Source of the DNA: Afipia sp049747295
GTDB lineage: Bacteria > Pseudomonadota > Alphaproteobacteria > Rhizobiales > Xanthobacteraceae
Length of the DNA stretch: 64,000 nt
Assembly (NCBI RefSeq): GCF_049747295.1
Contig: NZ_JBMHJM010000001.1
Span: forward strand, 1,240,001 to 1,304,000
Direction of reading: 5' to 3'
The translations under genes were made by a program, and so were the position numbers. Numbering within the stretch: position 1 is the first letter of the stretch; each line of letters opens with the position of its first letter. Below the pieces are notes generated by a model. That model did not search any database, was not told the origin of the DNA, and saw only the letters and a list, made by a program, of their open reading frames with translations. Shown here in pieces: positions 15,756 through 24,288 of the stretch.

Positions 15756-17225
15756 ATGGCCCCCAGCTTTTCGGACATCGTCGAGGAAACCCGTCTCTCG
15801 CTGCGATCCCTGATCGAGTATGGCGAGAATTTGTTGAATCCGACCGTTCGGCTCGGCGTCACGGGCCTGTCACGCGCCGGGAAGACCGTCTTCATCACCG
15901 CACTGGTTCACGGCCTGCTGCGCGGCGGCAGGTTTCCCGTCTTCGAATCCCTTGCCACAGGCCGCATCGCCCGTGCCCGGCTTGAACCGCAGCCAGATGA
16001 TGCTGTCCCGCGCTTTGCTTACGAAAAACACGTTCGCACGTTGATCGACGAACGCCAATGGCCAAGCTCGACGGTCGATATCAGCGAACTGCGGCTCGTC
16101 ATCGACTATCAGCGTCAGAATGCGGCCACCCGCAGCCTCACGCTAGACTTGGTCGATTATCCCGGCGAGTGGCTGCTCGACCTTCCATTACTCAAGAAAA
16201 GTTATGAGCAATGGTCCGCGGAAAGCCTGGCGCTGTCTCGGCGCGAACCGCGGGCGCGGCTGGCGAGAGAATGGCATGCGCATCTGGTGCGCCTCGATCC
16301 GGACGGCCGTGAGGACGAACAGGCGACCCTGACGGCCGCCAAACTTTTTACCGAATACCTCCGGGCCTGCCGGGATGAACGCTTTGCCATGAGCCTTCTG
16401 CCCCCGGGCCGCTTTCTGATGCCGGGCAGTCTTGCGGGCTCGCCGGCTTTGACCTTTTCCCCGCTCGATGTACCGCAGGATGGCTCGGCACCAAGCGGTT
16501 CGCTGTGGGCAATGATGCGGCGGCGCTATGAGGCCTACAAGGACGTCGTGGTGCGTCCATTCTTCCGCGATCATTTTACCCGGCTCGATCGGCAGATCGT
16601 TCTGGTGGATGCTCTTGCCGCATTCAATGCAGGCCCCGAAGCGTTGAAGGATCTCGAGGGCGCGCTGTCGGGCATTCTCGACTGCTTCAATATCGGCCGC
16701 AGCACCTTCGTCAGTTCGCTGTTTCGCCCGCGCATCGACCGAATCCTGTTCGCGGCCACGAAGGCCGATCACCTGCATCGCTCCAGCCATGACCGGCTGG
16801 AAGCGATCTTGAGGCGCATGGTGGAACGCGCGGCCGCGAAGGCGGAATTCGCCGGTGCCGCCGTGGACGTAATCGCGCTCGCGGCGGTGCGCGCGACCCG
16901 CGAAGCGGTGGTGCAGCAGGGCCGAGAGAAATTGCCCTCGATCCTGGGGACCCCCGAAGTCAACGAAACTTCAAACGGCCAGATCTTCGATGGCGAGACG
17001 GAAGCCGCAACATTCCCAGGTGACCTTCCAGACAACCTCGATGAGCTTTTCACCGGCAAAGCGCCATTTCGCGGACTGACGACAGCCACATCCGAGCATG
17101 CCGACTTCCGCTTTCTGAGATTTCGTCCGCCATTGCTCAGCCGGGCTGCTGGCGAAGAGCCGGCGCTACCCCATATTCGTCTGGACCGCGCGCTTCAGTT
17201 TCTGGTCGGAGACAAGCTGCAATGA
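15756..17225 (+). CDS. ycjX: YcjX-like P-loop GTPase family protein
   Basis: A 489-residue protein of the YcjX/DUF463 family. The Walker A motif is GLSRAGKT (37-44), preceded by the family opening VRLGVTG, and a DYPGEWLLDLP segment follows as a Walker B/G3-like motif. Relatives are stress-linked GTPases found with YcjF, with no defined reaction. The ATG at 15756 comes after a purine-rich GATGGAAAT. Its stop overlaps the start of ycjF by four bases (ATGA at 17222-17225), so the two proteins are made together and probably act together. Confidence 0.92.
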   Translation: MAPSFSDIVEETRLSLRSLIEYGENLLNPTVRLGVTGLSRAGKTVFITALVHGLLRGGRFPVFESLATGRIARARLEPQPDDAVPRFAYEKHVRTLIDERQWPSSTVDISELRLVIDYQRQNAATRSLTLDLVDYPGEWLLDLPLLKKSYEQWSAESLALSRREPRARLAREWHAHLVRLDPDGREDEQATLTAAKLFTEYLRACRDERFAMSLLPPGRFLMPGSLAGSPALTFSPLDVPQDGSAPSGSLWAMMRRRYEAYKDVVVRPFFRDHFTRLDRQIVLVDALAAFNAGPEALKDLEGALSGILDCFNIGRSTFVSSLFRPRIDRILFAATKADHLHRSSHDRLEAILRRMVERAAAKAEFAGAAVDVIALAAVRATREAVVQQGREKLPSILGTPEVNETSNGQIFDGETEAATFPGDLPDNLDELFTGKAPFRGLTTATSEHADFRFLRFRPPLLSRAAGEEPALPHIRLDRALQFLVGDKLQ

Positions 17226-18265
17226 GCGACCGTCCGCAACACCGCAAACCAACAGCTTTCAAGCTCGACGACCCGCGTGTGATCGTGCTGGACGAGGAGA
17301 ACGAGACTGCACGCCCATTGCGCGGCAAAATTCGCATCACGCCGGATTCCGATCCCGCATTGCTGCCAGTCCCGGTCGACGAACCGTTCGTCCCCGTCCG
17401 CAAGGGTTTCGGCTGGGCCAAGGTGTTCTGGGTGGCACTGGGGGCGCTGGTTTTGCTCGGCCTTGGTCTCGGCATCACCAATCTCGTGGAAGACCTGTTC
17501 AACCGCAGCCTCAGCCTTGGCTATATCGGGCTGACCTTCGCCATTCTTGCGGTGGTGGCGCTGGTCGCCATCATTACCCGCGAGACGTTAAGTCTTGCCC
17601 GGCTTGAAACGATCGAGAAGCTCCACGCACGCGCAAATGCCGTCCTTTTGAATGACGACCGAAAGGAAAGCGACGCTATTGTTCGCGATCTGCTGAAGGT
17701 TGCGCATGACAATCCAAGGCTGGCCCGCGCCCGTCTCGCGCTCGAGGAACACGGCCGTGACATCATCGACGGCGCGGACATGATCCGCCTTGCCGAACGC
17801 GAGCTCATGACCCCGCTCGATCAAGAAGCGCGCCGGCTTATTTCGAGCGCTGCGCAGCGGGTCTCCATCGTCACGGCGGTCAGCCCCGGAGCGATCATCG
17901 ATGTCCTGTTCGTGCTGGCGGCAGCACTGCGTCTCGTCCGTCAACTCGCCAGGCTTTATGGCGGCCGGCCGGGCACGCTCGGCCTTATTCGCCTGATGCG
18001 GCATGTGATCGCGCATCTTGCCGTCACCGGCGGTATGGCAGCCAGCGACAGTCTGATCCAGCAGGTGTTGGGGCATGGCATCGCCGCGAAGCTCTCCGCG
18101 CGGCTCGGCGAAGGCCTGCTCAACGGATTGCTCACAGCGCGGCTCGGCCTCGCCGCCGTGGATGTAACGCGCCCCCTGCCATTCGCGGTCCTCCCGCGCC
18201 CAATGCTGTCGGATCTCGCGAAGGACCTGCTCCGCCGCGTTGGCGACGACGAGACAAAATCCTGA
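17222..18265 (+). CDS. ycjF: YcjF-like membrane protein (TIGR01620/DUF697)
   Basis: This 347-residue inner-membrane protein has a polar N terminus (1-62), two hydrophobic segments at about 63-85 and 100-122 (WVALGALVLLGLGLGITNLV; IGLTFAILAVVALVAII), then a large soluble region with the DUF697 part near residues 215-330 (AVSPGAIIDVLFVLAAALRLVRQLA). YcjF proteins are the constant partner of YcjX. The start is coupled to ycjX by ATGA overlap. No terminator is obvious directly downstream; the next gene begins 138 bases on with its own ribosome binding site. Confidence 0.9.
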   Translation: MSDRPQHRKPTAFKLDDPRVIVLDEENETARPLRGKIRITPDSDPALLPVPVDEPFVPVRKGFGWAKVFWVALGALVLLGLGLGITNLVEDLFNRSLSLGYIGLTFAILAVVALVAIITRETLSLARLETIEKLHARANAVLLNDDRKESDAIVRDLLKVAHDNPRLARARLALEEHGRDIIDGADMIRLAERELMTPLDQEARRLISSAAQRVSIVTAVSPGAIIDVLFVLAAALRLVRQLARLYGGRPGTLGLIRLMRHVIAHLAVTGGMAASDSLIQQVLGHGIAAKLSARLGEGLLNGLLTARLGLAAVDVTRPLPFAVLPRPMLSDLAKDLLRRVGDDETKS

Positions 18266-18403
18266 ACTTCCTGACGAACGTCGTTCGGCAGAGTGCTCCA
18301 AGGCTCTCCGCAGACGTGAACCCATGCCGATGGCAGCGCGACCAATTTGCGGTGGTGGATATCGGCAATTCAGCGCGGCCAGCGCATCGTTCAGGAGAAG
18401 ACC

Positions 18404-18661
18404 ATGCTTCGCACACTCGCTCTTGCCCTTGCCGCCTCCGCTTCCCTTGGAGCGGCCGCTCTGTCCCCGACCGCGGCTTCAGCTCACGGCTGGCACGGCG
18501 GCCACTGGGGACATGGCTGGGGCCATCACTATCAAGGAGTGGGATTTGGCTTCGGCCCGGTCTACGTAGATCCCCAATATGTTGATAACGGCTGTTATGT
18601 GACCCGCCGCGTCCGCACCGCTCGCGGCATTCGCCTGCGTACAATCAACGTCTGCGATTGA
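18404..18661 (+). CDS. Small exported His/Gly-rich protein of unknown function
   Basis: The 85-residue product has a clear signal peptide (1-27, ending TAASAHG) and a short mature part: a His/Gly/Trp-rich stretch (GWHGGHWGHGWGHHYQG) followed by a tail with two cysteines (NGCYV...INVCD) that could form a disulfide. Proteins like this are common in Bradyrhizobium relatives and have no assigned role; the histidine cluster invites a metal-binding guess. ATG 18404 is supported by AGGAGA 6 bases upstream, so I reject the longer frame from 18347. A strong hairpin follows the stop. Confidence 0.8.
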   Translation: MLRTLALALAASASLGAAALSPTAASAHGWHGGHWGHGWGHHYQGVGFGFGPVYVDPQYVDNGCYVTRRVRTARGIRLRTINVCD

Positions 18662-18684
18662 TTCCTCGCCTCCCTGCAGACCTT

Positions 18685-18716
18685 AAATCGCCGGTCGTGG
18701 CCATGACCGGCGATTT
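18685..18716 (+). terminator. Hairpin terminator after the small exported protein gene
   Basis: A perfect 12-base-pair stem AAATCGCCGGTC / GACCGGCGATTT with an 8-base loop (18697-18704) begins 24 bases after the stop codon. The right arm ends in ATTT and is followed by GCTTT, giving a modest T tract. Confidence 0.75.
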
Positions 18717-18866
18717 GCTTTGGCCCGTCAGGCTGCTCACTGAACGCCCATGACGGCTGCGGCTCCTGTCCGCGGGCGAGCCATTTATCAGGTCGAAAGC
18801 ACCACATTATGAGCCTGACCCAAGGTTTCGCGGCTGCAACAGCCTCAGCGCGGCAATCTGCACAAT

Positions 18867-18882
18867 TAAATCACGTGATTTA
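18867..18882. promoter_or_regulatory. 16-base perfect palindrome upstream of the cold-shock gene
   Basis: TAAATCACGTGATTTA is its own reverse complement over all 16 bases, with a CACGTG core, 101 bases before the ATG of the cold-shock gene. Its form suits a homodimeric regulator binding site near the promoter. I do not recognise the regulator. Confidence 0.45.
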
Positions 18883-18983
18883 GACTACCAAGGCGCAAAT
18901 ATACCGCGTAGCTTATTCTGCGTTGGATACGCCATCTGCGGAGCCGACTGTTTAAAACCGTTCTTATTTCTGGAGACTCATTA

Positions 18984-19184
18984 ATGGCTAAAGGCACTGT
19001 GAAATGGTTCAACCCGACCAAGGGGTACGGATTTATCCAACCCAGCTCCGGCGGGAAAGACGTCTTTGTTCATATTTCCGCAGTGGAGAAAACAGGGCGT
19101 ACGACACTGAATGAGGGACAGGCCGTCGAGTATGAAGAGATTGCCAATCGCGGCAGGACTTCTGCAGAAAATCTCAAACTTTAA
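18984..19184 (+). CDS. Cold-shock domain protein
   Basis: A 66-residue single cold-shock domain (OB fold) protein. RNP1 is visible as KGYGFIQP and RNP2 as VFVHISA, the aromatic nucleic-acid-binding surface. It acts as an RNA or single-stranded DNA chaperone in the cytoplasm; the CspA family includes both cold-induced and constitutive members. GGAG lies 9 bases before the ATG. The long upstream gap is in keeping with the structured 5' leader of csp genes, and a strong terminator lies 66 bases after the stop, so the gene is monocistronic. Confidence 0.93.
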   Translation: MAKGTVKWFNPTKGYGFIQPSSGGKDVFVHISAVEKTGRTTLNEGQAVEYEEIANRGRTSAENLKL

Positions 19185-19501
19185 TTATTAAAACTCTCAT
19201 CATATTGCGAAGCTCTCAGGCGCGTTTGTATCAAGCTTCGATAAGTGTCCCGGCGGCCGCAAGGTCGCCGTTTTTTTCGCTTTCCCAAATCTTGCCCTTT
19301 CCAGACGGCATCATTGAAAAAGGTGCAAGGCTCGTAATACCCACACGCCTTCGCGGATCACGCCGATTTCTATCGCAACCCGAGACGGTGTCGCGCGTCC
19401 GTGATCGCGATCCATCAGATGACGCTTGAGCTCGCCGCCTGAATCGCGCTTCAATTCGTCTGCTTAATCGCAACGACAAGAATCAATATCGGGAGGCTAT
19501 C
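19185..19501. other. 317-base gap between cold-shock and beta-lactamase genes
   Basis: The gap holds the cold-shock terminator at 19251-19277 and, at 19491-19496, the GGGAGG ribosome binding site of the beta-lactamase gene. The roughly 210 bases between them should contain that gene's promoter. I see no gene and no LysR-type regulator (ampR-like) beside it. Confidence 0.65.
19251..19277 (+). terminator. Rho-independent terminator of the cold-shock gene
   Basis: An 8-base-pair stem CGGCGGCC / GGTCGCCG (one G-T pair) is capped by a GCAA tetraloop of the GNRA class and followed by seven T residues. Confidence 0.88.
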
Positions 19502-20389
19502 ATGAGGACGCTCGCAGCGGTGCTGTGCGCTTTAACGCTGTTCGCAACCGGCGCGCAGGCGCAAACCGTCAAGGACTTTCTGGCGCAGGTCACCAAGAAG
19601 TGGACCACGCCCTTCGAGCCGTTCCACATGATCGGCAACATCTACTACGTCGGCACCGACGGCATTGCCGTGTACATCATCAAGACGTCGCAAGGCCTGA
19701 TCCTCATGGACACAGCGCTTCCGCAGTCCACCGGCATGATCAAGGACAACATCGCCAAGCTCGGCTTCAAGCTGAGCGACATCAAGTACATCCTGAACAC
19801 CCATGCTCACTTCGATCACACCGGCGGCTTGGCCGAGATCAAGAAGGAAACCGGCGCTCAGCTGGTTGCCGGCGAACGGGACAAGCCGCTGCTCGAAGGC
19901 GGATATTATCCGGGCGATGAGAAAAACTCGGATCTCGCTTTTCCGGCCGTCAAAGTCGACCGCGCCGTTAAAGAGGGCGACAAGGTCAACCTCGGCGACA
20001 CAACGCTGATCGCGCATGCGACACCCGGCCATTCTCCCGGCTGCACAAGTTGGGAGATGACCGTCAAAGACGGCAATCAGAATCGCGATGTGCTGTTCTT
20101 CTGCAGCGGAACGGTTGCGCTGAACAAGCTGGTCGGCCATCCGACCTACGCCGGCATTGTCGACGACTATCGGTCAACCTACGCAAAGGTTAAGGCGATG
20201 AAGATCGACGTGCTGCTTGGGCCGCATCCGGAAGTATACGGCATGCAGGCGAAGCGGGCGCAAATGAAGGACGGCGCGCCGAACCCATTCGTCAAGCCGG
20301 ACGAACTTGCAAGCTATGTGGCAACGCTCGAACAGGATTTCGACAAGCAGCTCGCCAAGCAAACAGCTGCCCTGCAAAAGAGCAATTAG
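19502..20389 (+). CDS. Subclass B3-type metallo-beta-lactamase
   Basis: The 295-residue exported enzyme has a signal peptide (1-20, ending AQAQ). The metallo-hydrolase zinc ligands are all present: H101, H103, D105 and H106 in THAHFDHTGG, H177 in ATPGHSPG and H242 in GPHPEV. The absence of the B1/B2 cysteine ligand, the GHSPGCTSWEM block and the overall length fit subclass B3, and the sequence resembles the BJP-1 enzyme of Bradyrhizobium as I remember it. Active members hydrolyse penicillins, cephalosporins and carbapenems in the periplasm using two zinc ions; some relatives have other hydrolase roles. The GGGAGG 5 bases before ATG 19502 fixes the start. It has no regulator alongside and appears monocistronic. 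Confidence 0.88.
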   Translation: MRTLAAVLCALTLFATGAQAQTVKDFLAQVTKKWTTPFEPFHMIGNIYYVGTDGIAVYIIKTSQGLILMDTALPQSTGMIKDNIAKLGFKLSDIKYILNTHAHFDHTGGLAEIKKETGAQLVAGERDKPLLEGGYYPGDEKNSDLAFPAVKVDRAVKEGDKVNLGDTTLIAHATPGHSPGCTSWEMTVKDGNQNRDVLFFCSGTVALNKLVGHPTYAGIVDDYRSTYAKVKAMKIDVLLGPHPEVYGMQAKRAQMKDGAPNPFVKPDELASYVATLEQDFDKQLAKQTAALQKSN

Positions 20390-20407
20390 CCGCGAATGTT
20401 TGATTTG

Positions 20408-20432
20408 CGACGCGCGCCGAACGCGCGCGTCG
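20408..20432. terminator. Hairpin between convergent beta-lactamase and htpX genes
   Basis: A 10-base-pair stem CGACGCGCGC / GCGCGCGTCG with a 5-base loop sits in the 63-base gap between the two stop codons. It can end transcription from both sides, although neither flank has a good T tract. Confidence 0.5.
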
Positions 20433-20452
20433 TAAACGACTGGTGGTCCGAT

Positions 20453-21367
20453 CTAACCCCAAGGACCACGCGGCCTGCTGCCGGCGGCTTGGGCCTGAGT
20501 GTTCGGAAAACCACCGCGCGATCCGAACTCACCCGCAAGGCGCTGCAACTCGCGGACACGGTTTTCCGTCGAAGGGTGGGTCGAGAACAAATTGTCCACG
20601 CCATGGCCCGAAAGCGGGTTGATGATGAACATGTGCGCGGTCGCGGGGCTTCGTTCAGCCTCCATGTTGGGGATCTGGTGCGCGGCATTATCGATTTTGA
20701 CCAACGCTGACGCCAGCCACATCGGCTGACCGCAAATCCGCGCACCGAGGTTGTCCGCGGAATATTCCCGCGTCCGGCTGATCGCCATCTGCACGATCAT
20801 CGCAGCCAGCGGCGCCAGAATCATCATCGCCAACGAGCCGACGATACCCGGACCGCCGTTGTTACCGCGATGACCGCCGAAAAACATCCCGAATTGCGTG
20901 ACCATGGAAATCGCGCCCGCGATGGTCGCGGTCAGCGTCATGATCAGCGTATCGTGGTTTTTGATATGCGCGAGCTCGTGCGCGATCACGCCGGCCAATT
21001 CCTCCCTGCTCAGCATTTGCACGAGGCCAGTGGTCGCCGCCACCGCAGCGTTCCGCGGATTCCGTCCCGTCGCGAAAGCGTTGGGCTGCGGATTGTCCAT
21101 GAGATACACCTTCGGCATCGGCAGGTTCGCGCGCGCGGCCAGCTCAGCCACCAGACGCACCAACTCCGGGGCCGACCGTTCATCGACCTCCTGCGCGCCG
21201 TACATCGACAGCACCATCCGGTCGGAATTCCAGTACGCAAACAGGTTCGTCGCCGCAGCAACGACCAATGCGATCATGGCGCCGCTTGAACCGCCGATGA
21301 GATAGCCAACGCCCATGAACAGCGCTGTCAGACCTGCGAGCAAAATCGCCGTTTTGAAGTAGCTCAA
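20453..21367 (-). CDS. htpX: HtpX membrane zinc protease
   Basis: The 304-residue M48-family endopeptidase has two N-terminal membrane segments (about 5-45), the zinc-binding motif HELAHIKNH (H130, E131, H134), two more hydrophobic segments at about 140-200, and the downstream glutamate in SRTREYSADNLG that supplies the third ligand. HtpX degrades damaged membrane proteins together with FtsH. The start is a TTG codon at 21367, well supported by AGGAGG 5 bases upstream; there is no nearby ATG in frame. The C-terminal tail (from about 275) is low-complexity and Gly/Ala/Pro-rich. It is transcribed divergently from the MFS transporter. Confidence 0.93.
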   Translation of the reverse strand: MSYFKTAILLAGLTALFMGVGYLIGGSSGAMIALVVAAATNLFAYWNSDRMVLSMYGAQEVDERSAPELVRLVAELAARANLPMPKVYLMDNPQPNAFATGRNPRNAAVAATTGLVQMLSREELAGVIAHELAHIKNHDTLIMTLTATIAGAISMVTQFGMFFGGHRGNNGGPGIVGSLAMMILAPLAAMIVQMAISRTREYSADNLGARICGQPMWLASALVKIDNAAHQIPNMEAERSPATAHMFIINPLSGHGVDNLFSTHPSTENRVRELQRLAGEFGSRGGFPNTQAQAAGSRPRGPWG

Positions 21368-21597
21368 AGCCGCCTCCTGCCACCCTCAGACCAGGGAATA
21401 CACCCTTAAATGGTGAGCATGCCCCGGGCGGTTCAAGACCGAATGCTGCGTCGCGGCGTCGCGTCAAACACGCGTTGCGACAGGAGGCTTGACCTGTCTG
21501 ACGTCAAAAGGCCGTCGGCAAAGCCTTCAACAGCGGCCAACATTTGTTTGATTGTATGATACTCGTCATATAAAAGGTCATCCGAGAGGGCTTTTCA

Positions 21598-22821
21598 ATG
21601 ACGATCCAGAATCTGAGCCGGAACGAAACACAGGCGCGGCGGACCCCGGCAATCTCGACGCGGATCGTGGTGCTTGCCGCGCTTGCCTCGGTCGGGTCGT
21701 TCGCGACAAGCATTTTGCTGCCATCGCTGTCATCAATGGCAAAAAGCCTGAACGTCTCTACTGCTGACGTTGCCTCCGCAATCAGCATCTATCTTGCGGT
21801 GTTTGCAGTGGGGCAACTGATTGTCGGTCCGTTGTCCGACCGCTACGGCCGATGGAAGCCGGTCATTGTCGGACTGCTGATCTTCGTTGCAGGCAGTCTC
21901 TGGTGTGAATTCGCCACCGACCTGCCCATGCTATTGGTCGGCCGGGTCATCCAGGCATTCGGCGCATGTGCCGCGTCCGTCCTGTCGCGGGCCATCGCCC
22001 GCGATCTGCTGAGCGGCGAAGACCTCACGCGGGCGCTGGCCTTCATCATGGTGGCGATGTCCGCCGCGCCCGGTTTTTCGCCGCTGATCGGCGGCATGCT
22101 TGAATCAACCTTCGGATGGCGCTCCGAATTTTTCGTCGTCGGCATCTTCGGCGCGATCGTTGCCCTCTGCTTCTTGAAATATGTCGGCGAAACCCACCGT
22201 CCGGACGGCAGGGTCTCGATTCAACCAACCGCTATTCTCAAGGCCTATGCCGGCTTGCTGACGGACATGCGCTTTCTCGCGCCGGCCGGCACCATTGGGC
22301 TTTTCATGGGCGCGTTGTTCGCGATGTTTTCAGGAACACCGCGTGTGCTGATCGATGGCCTCGGACTGTCGCCGATCCAGCTCGGCCTGTTCTTCGCCGG
22401 CACCGTGTTCGTGGTCTTCGCGTCCGGCATGTTGGCGCCGCGTCTCGCGATCAAGATCGGACATGGGCCAGCAACCGTCATCGGTATCGTCATCGCGACG
22501 GCCGGCGGCACTGCCCTCTTGGCGGCCCATTGGGCCGATCACTCCGTCTGGAGTTATCTCCTGCCGGTCATCGTGTTTCTGGCGGGTTTCGGATTGGTGA
22601 GCCCATTGGCAACCGCGACCAGCCTGCAGCCTTTCGGCGACAGGGCTGGTCTTGCATCGGCGCTTCTCGGATTTTTGCAGATGGCCGGCGCCGCGGTCGG
22701 CACCATGATGGCGGCTTCCATCGCCAGCGCAACGCTGGCGGTCGGCGTTGTCCAGGCATCGTTAACGATACTTGGGCTTCTTCTCTACCTCATGGGCAGG
22801 CGCTCGGCAGAGGCACGCTGA
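21598..22821 (+). CDS. Bcr/CflA family multidrug MFS exporter
   Basis: A 407-residue 12-helix major-facilitator protein. The motif A loop GPLSDRYGRWKP lies between helices 2 and 3 and the antiporter motif C-like stretch SAAPGFSPLIGGML lies in helix 5, both as in Bcr/CflA drug-proton antiporters. Relatives export bicyclomycin, chloramphenicol or sulfonamides, or act on cysteine export; the substrate here is unknown. GAGAGGG 8 bases before the ATG supports the start. Upstream, TATGA-N6-TCATA (21555-21570) could be an operator, but it also overlaps a possible -10 box. No regulator gene is adjacent. Confidence 0.87.
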   Translation: MTIQNLSRNETQARRTPAISTRIVVLAALASVGSFATSILLPSLSSMAKSLNVSTADVASAISIYLAVFAVGQLIVGPLSDRYGRWKPVIVGLLIFVAGSLWCEFATDLPMLLVGRVIQAFGACAASVLSRAIARDLLSGEDLTRALAFIMVAMSAAPGFSPLIGGMLESTFGWRSEFFVVGIFGAIVALCFLKYVGETHRPDGRVSIQPTAILKAYAGLLTDMRFLAPAGTIGLFMGALFAMFSGTPRVLIDGLGLSPIQLGLFFAGTVFVVFASGMLAPRLAIKIGHGPATVIGIVIATAGGTALLAAHWADHSVWSYLLPVIVFLAGFGLVSPLATATSLQPFGDRAGLASALLGFLQMAGAAVGTMMAASIASATLAVGVVQASLTILGLLLYLMGRRSAEAR

Positions 22822-22828
22822 CGGATTG

Positions 22829-23044
22829 TCAGCAGGACGCCTCCCAGCCTTTTGGAAACGGGATCATCGGCCAGGCTGCAGATCCGGAACAATCGGACGC
22901 CCTGTCACCCGGTTCCAGCACGCCACCGCAATACGGACAGGGGTTGTCGTTGGCCGCGCGCGGGAAATCGCTGGAGGTCTCGGCGACCTCGTGAGCGAAA
23001 AAGTTAACGACATTGCGACGCGGTTTCAGTCGATCAACGGGCAT
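22829..23044 (-). CDS. Small CxxC zinc-ribbon-like protein of unknown function
   Basis: A 71-residue hypothetical protein. The central NPCPYCGGVLEPGDRASDCSG segment holds a CxxC pair and a further cysteine 15 residues on; a last Cys ends the chain. This could bind a metal as half a zinc ribbon. The N-terminal part is basic (MPVDRLKPRRNVVNFF). ATG 23044 is chosen over a TTG two codons upstream because AGAGGA lies 7 bases before it. It is convergent with the MFS gene with only 7 bases between. I do not recognise the family with certainty. Confidence 0.6.
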   Translation of the reverse strand: MPVDRLKPRRNVVNFFAHEVAETSSDFPRAANDNPCPYCGGVLEPGDRASDCSGSAAWPMIPFPKGWEASC

Positions 23045-23164
23045 GCTCAATCCTCTTCATCAGAGATTGCATCATGCCAGCGAGATCATGCTGGTCCGTT
23101 CAACTGAACGCTCAAATTTTAGCATTAGATCACGCGGTTCCGAATGTCCGGCCGCGCGAAATTG

Positions 23165-24046
23165 TTAACGTGCGACGATCAGTCCGCGGCTGGTGACGAC
23201 AACCCAGCGGCCATCCTGGCGGCGGATCGCATCGACCCGGCCAACACCGGGAAGCGGATCACCGGGAATAACCTCGAAGATGCCCTGGCGGCCCTGCACC
23301 GTGGCGGCGCCATCCAGAACCTGGCGCAGCACCCAGCCATCGACGATCGGAAGCCGGTTCGGCTGGGCCGCGGGCGCTGGGGCCGGCGTTGGCGCAACCG
23401 AGGCCGTGGCTTCCGCCGCGCGGAGCTTATCAACCGCCTCACTCAATTTTGCCAGCTTCGCGGCCGGTTCGGCCTGCGCCTTCTCGACCTTTTCGACGCG
23501 GTCGGTCAGCTTTTCAATGCGATCGGCAAGCTTTCCGGCCTGCGTGCTGTTACCGGAGTTACCGGACTTGAGCGACGATATGTCGGCGTTGAGCTTGGCG
23601 ATCGCGTTTTCGATCGTTTTGCTATGCTCCGCAGCGGCGCTCGCAACAGCGACCTGCTTCTGGTCATCCTTCAGGAATTGGCCGACGCCGACGGTCGCCA
23701 GGGCGCCACCGACCGCACCGACCGAAGCAGCAATCGCGACCACTGCGGCCATTGACAGCGAACGACGCGCTGGAGCCGCTGCGGCTGGTGCAGGTTCCGC
23801 ATCAAAGGTTTTCTCGCGCTCAGATTCGTTATAGACGAAATCTTCCCATGAGCTGTTTGACGACAACCGCTGCAGCACGATGTCCTTGGGCAGACGAACT
23901 GCATCAGCCTTATGGTCTGCCGACGGCTTGTCGGCGCTACCTTTTGACGGATGCAAAACCATGTCCGTCGAATCCGGAACCAACGATGCTTCATTCGCAT
24001 CATTGTTGTGGGCACTGATCTCGCCGTCGGCGTTGTGGTCGGTCAT
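23165..24046 (-). CDS. Single-pass membrane protein with periplasmic coiled coil, unknown function
   Basis: The 293-residue product has a long acidic/polar cytoplasmic N terminus (1-90), one membrane segment (about 95-122, MAAVVAIAASVGAVGGALATVGVG), a predicted coiled coil (about 138-212, with heptad-like AKLADRIEKLTDRVEKVEKA), an Ala/Pro linker, and a compact C-terminal domain (about 230-293: IVDGWVLRQVLDGAA...GLIVAR). That last domain recurs in Bradyrhizobium-group proteins of similar build, as I recall, and reads like a periplasmic beta domain. No enzymatic motif is seen. The ribosome binding site is poor. The divergent neighbour across a 242-base gap is the metal-efflux operon. Confidence 0.75.
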   Translation of the reverse strand: MTDHNADGEISAHNNDANEASLVPDSTDMVLHPSKGSADKPSADHKADAVRLPKDIVLQRLSSNSSWEDFVYNESEREKTFDAEPAPAAAAPARRSLSMAAVVAIAASVGAVGGALATVGVGQFLKDDQKQVAVASAAAEHSKTIENAIAKLNADISSLKSGNSGNSTQAGKLADRIEKLTDRVEKVEKAQAEPAAKLAKLSEAVDKLRAAEATASVAPTPAPAPAAQPNRLPIVDGWVLRQVLDGAATVQGRQGIFEVIPGDPLPGVGRVDAIRRQDGRWVVVTSRGLIVAR

Positions 24047-24288
24047 GGCACTGGTTCCAAAGGGAGTTTGACCATTTGGTAACCACGATTGCTTGAGAAA
24101 TCGTTACTGTTTCATGATCGGTGCGGCCCCTGGCGGGGCACCGTCCACCAAAACTCTCTGCTCGCTGTTACAATATTCACCCGTGACGTATTGCCCTCCC
24201 TGCCCTGTCTTTGGTTGGCGAGCCTACTGACAGTCTGGTAAGGGACGGTCTTGAAAATGCCGGATGACCAGCCTTCACTGACAGCGAT

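Larger units (their letters stand above)
18662..18983. other. 322-base gap between the small exported protein gene and the cold-shock gene
   Basis: The gap contains the 12-base-pair hairpin at 18685-18716, a 16-base perfect palindrome at 18867-18882 and, from about 18890, an AT-richer stretch that should be the promoter and long 5' leader of the cold-shock gene. The GGAG of its ribosome binding site lies 9 bases before the ATG at 18984. I see no gene in it. Confidence 0.7.

Noticed and set aside
19205..19429. 74-codon frame between the cold-shock and beta-lactamase genes
   Set aside because: It runs through the cold-shock terminator and lacks a ribosome binding site.
21555..21570. TATGA-N6-TCATA dyad before the MFS gene as an operator
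   Set aside because: Arms are only five bases, AT-rich, and overlap a possible -10 box, so I only mention it in the gene entry.
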